DNA from: Pseudomonas sp.
Lineage (GTDB): Bacteria > Pseudomonadota > Gammaproteobacteria > Pseudomonadales > Pseudomonadaceae
DNA length: 6,169 nt
NCBI RefSeq assembly: GCF_030147005.1
Contig: NZ_JASLAW010000240.1
Coordinates: 1-6,169, forward strand
Direction: 5' to 3'
Program-made: the position numbers and the translations under genes
The notes under the pieces: generated by a model
Databases searched by the model: none
What the model was told of the DNA's origin: nothing
What the model saw: the letters and a program-made list of their open reading frames with translations, nothing else
Shown here: positions 1-3,996 of the stretch, piece after piece
How positions within the stretch are numbered: position 1 is the first letter of the stretch
Layout: every line of letters starts with the position of its first letter

Positions 1-171
1 AACCAACTTCGCATTGTCCAAGCTCTCGATCTGTGTGCCCAACGTGGCCGCGTAGAATGGGTAGAAGTAGACACTGAGAAGAAGTCGGGCGTTTTCAAGA
101 ACGTTCCTGCTCGCAGTGATCTGTCCGCCGACATCAACGAAAGCCTGATTGTCGAGCTCTACTCCAAGTAA
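1..171 (+). CDS. rpsD: 30S ribosomal protein S4, C-terminal part (5' end outside window)
   Basis: The first base of the window opens an in-frame reading frame of 56 codons ending in TAA at 169-171. It starts NQLRIVQALDLCAQRG and ends in the SDLSADINESLIVELYSK tail that is nearly invariant in gamma-proteobacterial S4. S4 is a primary 16S rRNA binder that nucleates assembly of the small-subunit body and also takes part in rRNA antitermination. In enterobacteria it represses its own operon by binding the leader mRNA; that leader is not in this window. The usual length is about 206 residues, so roughly 150 N-terminal residues lie to the left. The next gene, rpoA, starts 22 bp downstream, which indicates co-transcription in the alpha operon. 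Confidence 0.97.
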   Translation, partial: NQLRIVQALDLCAQRGRVEWVEVDTEKKSGVFKNVPARSDLSADINESLIVELYSK

Positions 172-193
172 GGGCTAGAAAATAGGTGCATCC

Positions 194-1195
194 ATGCAGA
201 TTTCGGTAAATGAGTTCCTGACACCCCGCCACATTGATGTGCAGGTTGTCAGTCCAACCCGCGCCAAAATTACTCTCGAGCCTCTCGAGCGTGGTTTTGG
301 CCACACCCTGGGCAACGCGCTGCGCCGCATCCTGTTGTCCTCAATGCCCGGCTGTGCAGTAGTCGAGGCCGAGATTGACGGTGTGCTCCACGAGTACAGC
401 GCCATCGAAGGTGTACAGGAAGACGTAATTGAAATCCTGTTGAACCTTAAAGGTCTGGCTATCAAGCTGCACGGCCGTGACGAAGTTACGCTGACCTTGT
501 CGAAGAAGGGTTCGGGGGTGGTTACCGCTGCCGATATTCAGCTGGATCATGATGTCGAGATCGTTAATCCCGATCACGTAATCGCTAACCTGGCGTCTAA
601 CGGCGCCCTGAACATGAAGCTCACTGTAGCTCGTGGTCGTGGTTATGAACCGGCCGACTCGCGTCAGAGCGATGAAGACGAAAGCCGCAGCATTGGTCGC
701 TTGCAGCTTGACTCTTCGTTCAGCCCGGTTCGCCGCATCGCATACGTGGTGGAAAACGCCCGTGTCGAGCAGCGTACTAACCTGGACAAGCTGGTTATTG
801 ATCTGGAAACCAACGGTACCCTGGATCCTGAAGAGGCTATCCGTCGCGCTGCAACCATTCTGCAACAGCAGTTGGCTGCGTTCGTCGACCTCAAAGGTGA
901 CAGCGAACCAGTGGTAATCGAGCAGGAAGACGAGATCGATCCGATCCTGCTTCGCCCGGTTGACGATCTGGAACTGACTGTACGTTCGGCTAACTGCCTT
1001 AAGGCGGAAAACATTTACTACATCGGCGACCTGATTCAGCGTACCGAAGTAGAACTGTTGAAGACTCCGAACCTTGGCAAGAAATCCTTGACCGAAATCA
1101 AGGACGTTCTGGCCTCCCGCGGTCTGTCCCTCGGCATGCGCCTCGACAACTGGCCGCCTGCAAGTCTTAAGAAGGACGACAAGGCGACTGCCTGA
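194..1195 (+). CDS. rpoA: DNA-directed RNA polymerase alpha subunit
   Basis: The 333-residue product matches the usual alpha length (E. coli 329). Residues about 1-235 are the N-terminal domain that dimerises and scaffolds beta and beta'. It carries the conserved block GFGHTLGNALRRILLSS (34-50), with Arg45 at the position known to be needed for core assembly in E. coli. A charged linker follows at about 236-249. The C-terminal domain (about 250-325) contains LTVRSANCLKAE and TPNLGKKSLTEIKDV. Arg264, Asn267, Gly295, Lys297 and Ser298 correspond to E. coli R265, N268, G296, K298 and S299, which contact UP-element DNA and activators. The start ATG has an AGGTG ribosome site at 184-188, five bases upstream. 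It sits between rpsD and rplQ as in the standard alpha operon. Nothing is unusual apart from a short basic tail (KKDDKATA) after the NWPPAS motif. Confidence 0.99.
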   Translation: MQISVNEFLTPRHIDVQVVSPTRAKITLEPLERGFGHTLGNALRRILLSSMPGCAVVEAEIDGVLHEYSAIEGVQEDVIEILLNLKGLAIKLHGRDEVTLTLSKKGSGVVTAADIQLDHDVEIVNPDHVIANLASNGALNMKLTVARGRGYEPADSRQSDEDESRSIGRLQLDSSFSPVRRIAYVVENARVEQRTNLDKLVIDLETNGTLDPEEAIRRAATILQQQLAAFVDLKGDSEPVVIEQEDEIDPILLRPVDDLELTVRSANCLKAENIYYIGDLIQRTEVELLKTPNLGKKSLTEIKDVLASRGLSLGMRLDNWPPASLKKDDKATA

Positions 1196-1236
1196 TCGTC
1201 GTAATCACCGAACGTGAGTTTGGTAAGGAATGAACC

Positions 1237-1623
1237 ATGCGTCATCGTAAAAGTGGTCGTCACCTGAGCCGTACCAGCTCGCACCGCAAGGCCATGTTCC
1301 AAAACATGGCGGTGTCGCTGTTCGAGCACGAGCTGATCAAAACTACACTGCCGAAAGCTAAAGAACTGCGTCGCGTTGCTGAGCCGCTGATCACTTTGGC
1401 CAAGACAGACAGCCTGGCTAACCGCCGTCTGGCTTTCGACCGTACTCGCTCGAAAGCTATCGTTGGTAAGCTCTTCAACGACCTGGGCAAGCGTTACGCT
1501 ACCCGTGAGGGTGGCTACCTGCGCATCCTCAAGTGCGGCTTCCGCACTGGCGACAACGCGCCAATGGCGTATGTCGAGTTGGTTGATCGTGCTACTGCCG
1601 GCGAAGCTGTAAGCGCCGAGTAA
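1237..1623 (+). CDS. rplQ: 50S ribosomal protein L17
   Basis: The 128-residue product is the usual size for bacterial L17 (E. coli 127). It opens MRHRKSGRHLSRTSSHRKAM, followed by the conserved blocks LIKTTLPKAKELRRVAEPLI (about 32-51), LAKTDSLANRRLAF and GGYLRILKCGFRTGDNAPMA (about 90-109). L17 binds 23S rRNA near the peptide-exit side of the large subunit. A strong Shine-Dalgarno sequence (TAAGGAA, 1224-1230) stands 6 bases before the ATG. It lies 41 bp after rpoA with no terminator between them, so it is the last gene of the alpha operon. A hairpin terminator follows the stop codon by less than 20 bp. Confidence 0.99.
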   Translation: MRHRKSGRHLSRTSSHRKAMFQNMAVSLFEHELIKTTLPKAKELRRVAEPLITLAKTDSLANRRLAFDRTRSKAIVGKLFNDLGKRYATREGGYLRILKCGFRTGDNAPMAYVELVDRATAGEAVSAE

Positions 1624-1640
1624 GACGACAGTCTGTAACG

Positions 1641-1668
1641 AAGAGCCGGGCCTAGTGCCCGGTTTTTT
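1641..1668 (+). terminator. Intrinsic terminator of the alpha operon, after rplQ
   Basis: The stem CCGGGC (1646-1651) pairs perfectly with GCCCGG (1657-1662) around a 5-base loop (CTAGT) and is followed by six T (1663-1668). The purines at 1641-1645 can extend pairing into the T tract with A-T and G-T pairs. It lies 17 bp after the rplQ stop and separates the ribosomal operon from katA. Confidence 0.92.
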
Positions 1669-1755
1669 GTGCGCGTAACAAAAGCGCGGTATGTACAAGT
1701 TTTCCTGCGAAGCAGTGGGCATTATTGTCGGTGGCTTGCCTGGTAGTAATTTTCT

Positions 1756-1792
1756 ATTGATGCCTACAATTTAATAAATTTGTACGTGTCAT
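1756..1792 (+). promoter_or_regulatory. Candidate OxyR/LysR-type operator upstream of katA
   Basis: An ATTG-N7-CAAT dyad lies at 1756-1770. Seven bases further on is a second, poorer element with the same geometry, ATTT-N7-TCAT (1778-1792). The spacing reproduces the OxyR tetramer consensus ATAG-N7-CTAT-N7-ATAG-N7-CTAT. By eye about 10 of the 16 core bases match, most of them in the first half. The right half overlaps a possible -35 box, which is typical for OxyR-activated promoters. OxyR control of the orthologous katA is known in P. aeruginosa. An alternative reading is an Anr/FNR half-site: TTGAT at 1757-1761 is perfect, but its partner half is poor. The match is suggestive, not proven. 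Confidence 0.38.
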
Positions 1793-1808
1793 GCTGTTGG
1801 TCGATACT
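1780..1808 (+). promoter_or_regulatory. Possible sigma-70 promoter of katA
   Basis: TTGTAC (1780-1785) and GATACT (1803-1808) are separated by 17 bases and could act as weak -35 and -10 boxes (3/6 and 4/6 matches). This would give a 5' leader of about 45 bases. A poor -35 is compatible with an activator-dependent promoter. A better -10 match, TACAAT (1765-1770), has no suitable -35 at normal spacing and lies inside the candidate operator. Confidence 0.3.
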
Positions 1809-1847
1809 TCCTTCAAGCCGATTAGCCGGCAGTTTCAAGTCCGACCT

Positions 1848-1852
1848 GAGGA
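1848..1852 (+). promoter_or_regulatory. Ribosome binding site that sets the katA start
   Basis: GAGGA lies 9 bases before the ATG at 1862, which is good spacing. It lies only 3 bases before an in-frame TTG at 1856, so it favours the ATG and a 482-residue protein. Confidence 0.8.
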
Positions 1853-1861
1853 AGATTGCGC

Positions 1862-3310
1862 ATGAGCCAGAATAAAATCCTTACGACCGCCAGCGGCGCT
1901 CCCGTTGCGGATAATCAGAATTCCCGTACCGCCGGCCCCCGTGGCCCTTTGTTGCTCGACGACTTCCACCTGATCGAGAAGCTCGCTCACTTCAACCGTG
2001 AAAATATCCCGGAGCGCCGTGTACACGCCAAAGGTTCGGGCGCCTACGGTACGTTCACAGTTACCCAAGACATCACTCAATACACCAGCGCCAAGCTCTT
2101 CGAATCTGTGGGTAAGCAAACGCCGACCTTCCTGCGGTTCTCCACCGTAGGTGGCGAGCGCGGTTCGGCTGACACTGAGCGTGACCCACGCGGCTTCGCC
2201 TTGAAGTTCTACACCGAGGAAGGTAACTGGGACATCGTCGGCAACAACACGCCTGTGTTCTTCATCCGCGACCCTTTGAAATTCCCAGATTTCATCCATA
2301 CCCAAAAGCGCCTGCCGCAAAGCAACCTGAAAAGCGCGCAGATGATGTGGGACTTCTGGTCGCACTCTCCAGAAGCGCTGCACCAAGTCACCATCCTGTT
2401 TTCGGACCGTGGCATCCCGGATGGCTACCGTCACATGCATGGCTTCGGCAGCCACACCTACAGCCTGATTAACGCCAACGGCGAGCGTCACTGGGTGAAA
2501 TGGCACTATAAGACCAAGCAAGGCATCAAAAACCTGGCACCGACTGAAGCTGCGCGCTTGGCGGGTACCGATCCAGACTATGCCCAGCGCGATCTGTTCG
2601 GCGCGATTGAACGGGGTGATTTTCCTAAATGGCGCGTCTGCATCCAGATCATGACCGAGGCACAGGCGAACGCTCACTACGAAAACCCGTTTGACGTGAC
2701 AAAGACCTGGTCGCAGAAGGAGTTCCCGCTGATCGAGGTGGGTGAGCTGGAGCTCAACCGCAACCCGCAGAATTATTTCGCCGAAGTTGAGCAAGCCGCG
2801 TTCGGCCCAAGCAACATGGTTCCAGGCGTTGGCCTGTCGCCAGACCGTATGCTGCAAGGTCGCGTCTTCGCCTACGCAGATGCTCATCGCTACCGTGTCG
2901 GCACCAATCACCAGCAATTGCCGGTGAATGCCCCACGTAACCCAGTTCACAGCTACCAGCGTGACGGTTCGATGGCATTTGGCAGCAACGGTGGCGCTGC
3001 GCCAAACTATGAGCCAAACAGCTACGCCGATGCGCCAAAACAGGCGCCACACTATGCGGAACCTGCACTGGCCTTGAGCGGCGCCGCAGATCGTTACGAT
3101 CATCGCGAAGATACCGATTACTACAGCCACGCCGGAGCGCTGTTCCGCTTGATGAATGACGAGCAAAAAGCACTGCTTACCAGCAACATTGCCGGCGCAA
3201 TGGCCGGTGTTTCCAGCGATGTGGTTCAGCGTCAGTTGCAACATTTCCATAAGGCGGATCCCGCTTATGGAGAAGCAATCGCAAAGGCACTGGGTGTATC
3301 GCTTAACTGA
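1862..3310 (+). CDS. katA: Monofunctional haem catalase (small-subunit, clade III type)
   Basis: The enzyme dismutates H2O2 to water and oxygen in the cytoplasm. Starting from the ATG at 1862 it has 482 residues, the size of small-subunit catalases. An in-frame TTG at 1856 would add two residues but is too close to the GAGGA ribosome site. The active-site motif FNRENIPERRVHAKGSGAYG spans residues 44-63, with the catalytic distal His55. The distal Asn is Asn128 in DIVGNNTPVFF. The proximal haem signature RVFAYADAH (334-342) supplies the axial Tyr338, with Arg334 nearby. No signal peptide is visible. Most residues matching the vertebrate NADPH pocket are present (His174, Ser181, Arg183, Lys217, Trp283), but the position of bovine/human His305 is Gln285. 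It stands alone between two terminators, next to a ferritin gene. In P. aeruginosa the same neighbours are the main catalase KatA and BfrA/FtnA. Regulation by OxyR is likely but inferred. Confidence 0.97.
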   Translation: MSQNKILTTASGAPVADNQNSRTAGPRGPLLLDDFHLIEKLAHFNRENIPERRVHAKGSGAYGTFTVTQDITQYTSAKLFESVGKQTPTFLRFSTVGGERGSADTERDPRGFALKFYTEEGNWDIVGNNTPVFFIRDPLKFPDFIHTQKRLPQSNLKSAQMMWDFWSHSPEALHQVTILFSDRGIPDGYRHMHGFGSHTYSLINANGERHWVKWHYKTKQGIKNLAPTEAARLAGTDPDYAQRDLFGAIERGDFPKWRVCIQIMTEAQANAHYENPFDVTKTWSQKEFPLIEVGELELNRNPQNYFAEVEQAAFGPSNMVPGVGLSPDRMLQGRVFAYADAHRYRVGTNHQQLPVNAPRNPVHSYQRDGSMAFGSNGGAAPNYEPNSYADAPKQAPHYAEPALALSGAADRYDHREDTDYYSHAGALFRLMNDEQKALLTSNIAGAMAGVSSDVVQRQLQHFHKADPAYGEAIAKALGVSLN

Positions 3311-3327
3311 CTCTAAACGAGAAGCAG

Positions 3328-3352
3328 AACCGCCCTCATTTGGGCGGTTTTT
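3328..3352 (+). terminator. Intrinsic terminator after katA
   Basis: AACCGCCC (3328-3335) pairs perfectly with GGGCGGTT (3342-3349) around a 6-base loop (TCATTT). The T tract runs from 3348 to 3352. It begins 17 bp after the katA stop codon. It implies that katA and the downstream ferritin gene are not mainly one transcript, although partial readthrough is possible. Confidence 0.92.
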
Positions 3353-3450
3353 GCGTTATTTCAGCTACTTTTCTCCGGAAATCTTCGCTTTTCTGCCGTT
3401 GATCCCGTGACCTTAGAGTCGTCATGGTTCAAACTACAGACTTTCAAGCA

Positions 3451-3456
3451 GGGAGA
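3451..3456 (+). promoter_or_regulatory. Ribosome binding site that sets the ferritin gene start
   Basis: GGGAGA lies 9 bases before the ATG at 3466. An upstream in-frame ATG at 3424 would add 14 residues that have no counterpart in this family. I saw no convincing -35/-10 pair in the 155-bp gap before this gene. Confidence 0.75.
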
Positions 3457-3465
3457 TGTAGGGCG

Positions 3466-3930
3466 ATGCAAGGTCACCCCGACGTAATCGATTACCTCAA
3501 CACGTTGCTGACGGGCGAACTGGCAGCTCGTGACCAATATTTCATCCATTCGCGTATGTACGAAGACTGGGGCTTTACTGAGCTCTACGAACGTATCAAT
3601 CACGAGATGGAAGAAGAGGCACAGCACGCTGACGCGCTGATGCGCCGTATCCTCATGCTCGAAGGTACGCCGCGTATGCGCCCCGACGACTTGGACGTGG
3701 GCACTACGGTGCCGGATATGCTCGCTGCAGACCTTCGCCTCGAGTACAAGGTTCGAGCCGCGCTCTGCAAGGGCATTGAGCTCTGCGAGCAGCACAACGA
3801 CTATGTCACTCGTGAGATCCTGCGAGTGCAGTTGAATGACACCGAAGAAGATCATACCTACTGGCTGGAAAAGCAGTTGGGCCTGATCAAGTTGATTGGC
3901 CTGGAGAACTACCTGCAATCGCAGTTCTGA
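3466..3930 (+). CDS. bfrA: Ferritin-like iron storage protein, 'BfrA' family; probably haem-free FtnA type
   Basis: From the ATG at 3466 the product is 154 residues beginning MQGHPDVIDYLNTLLTGELA, the usual bacterioferritin-family start and length. It should form a four-helix bundle that assembles into a 24-subunit shell, oxidises Fe(II) and stores ferric mineral. The ferroxidase ligands are visible as Glu18, Glu51, His54, Glu93, Glu127 and His130 (E. coli Bfr: 18, 51, 54, 94, 127, 130). The haem ligand of true bacterioferritins is Met52, in an E-M-x-H motif; here the motif reads E-A-Q-H, with Ala52. P. aeruginosa BfrA also lacks this Met and was re-described as the bacterial ferritin FtnA. 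The same reading fits here, so the name ftnA may be better. It lies 155 bp after katA, behind a terminator, and convergent to uvrA. In P. aeruginosa loss of bfrA lowers KatA activity, suggesting it helps supply iron for the catalase haem. Confidence 0.95.
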   Translation: MQGHPDVIDYLNTLLTGELAARDQYFIHSRMYEDWGFTELYERINHEMEEEAQHADALMRRILMLEGTPRMRPDDLDVGTTVPDMLAADLRLEYKVRAALCKGIELCEQHNDYVTREILRVQLNDTEEDHTYWLEKQLGLIKLIGLENYLQSQF

Positions 3931-3941
3931 TTCCCGGCTAC

Positions 3942-3979
3942 AAAAAAGCCCCTGTCACTGCAAAGTGACAGGGGCTTTT
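3942..3979. terminator. Bidirectional intrinsic terminator between the ferritin gene and uvrA
   Basis: A perfect 16-bp stem (3944-3959 with 3964-3979) closes on a GCAA tetraloop at 3960-3963. The core is GCCCCTGTCACT, flanked by six A on the left (3942-3947) and four T on the right (3976-3979). Read on the plus strand it ends the ferritin transcript. Read on the minus strand it ends uvrA with a six-T tail. It fills most of the 66-bp gap between the two convergent stop codons. Confidence 0.95.
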
Positions 3980-3996
3980 CATTGGGCCCGGAAGAG

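Noticed and set aside
341..865. 174-codon minus-strand frame opposite rpoA
   Set aside because: It is a shadow of rpoA with no domain and no ribosome site.
1036..1722. 228-codon minus-strand frame across rplQ and its terminator
   Set aside because: It runs antisense through rpoA, rplQ and the operon terminator, matches no family I recognise, and would have to be transcribed through a strong hairpin.
1691..1774. 27-codon small frame (ATG to TAA) between rplQ and katA
   Set aside because: There is no purine-rich ribosome site before the ATG. It lies just after a terminator and runs into the candidate katA operator, so it is more likely a chance frame in regulatory DNA.
1856..1861. TTG start for katA, two codons upstream
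   Set aside because: It is only 3 bases from GAGGA; the ATG at 1862 has better spacing and gives the usual N-terminus and 482 residues.
1835..3250. 471-codon open frame on the minus strand opposite katA
   Set aside because: It is an almost exact shadow of the katA coding region. Codon bias in katA leaves few reverse stops in this frame. It has no recognisable domain, a composition unlike a folded protein family, and no credible ribosome site. katA has complete catalase signatures.
3424..3465. 14-residue N-terminal extension of the ferritin gene from an upstream ATG
   Set aside because: The family begins at MQGHP, where GGGAGA gives good spacing. The extension has no family counterpart.
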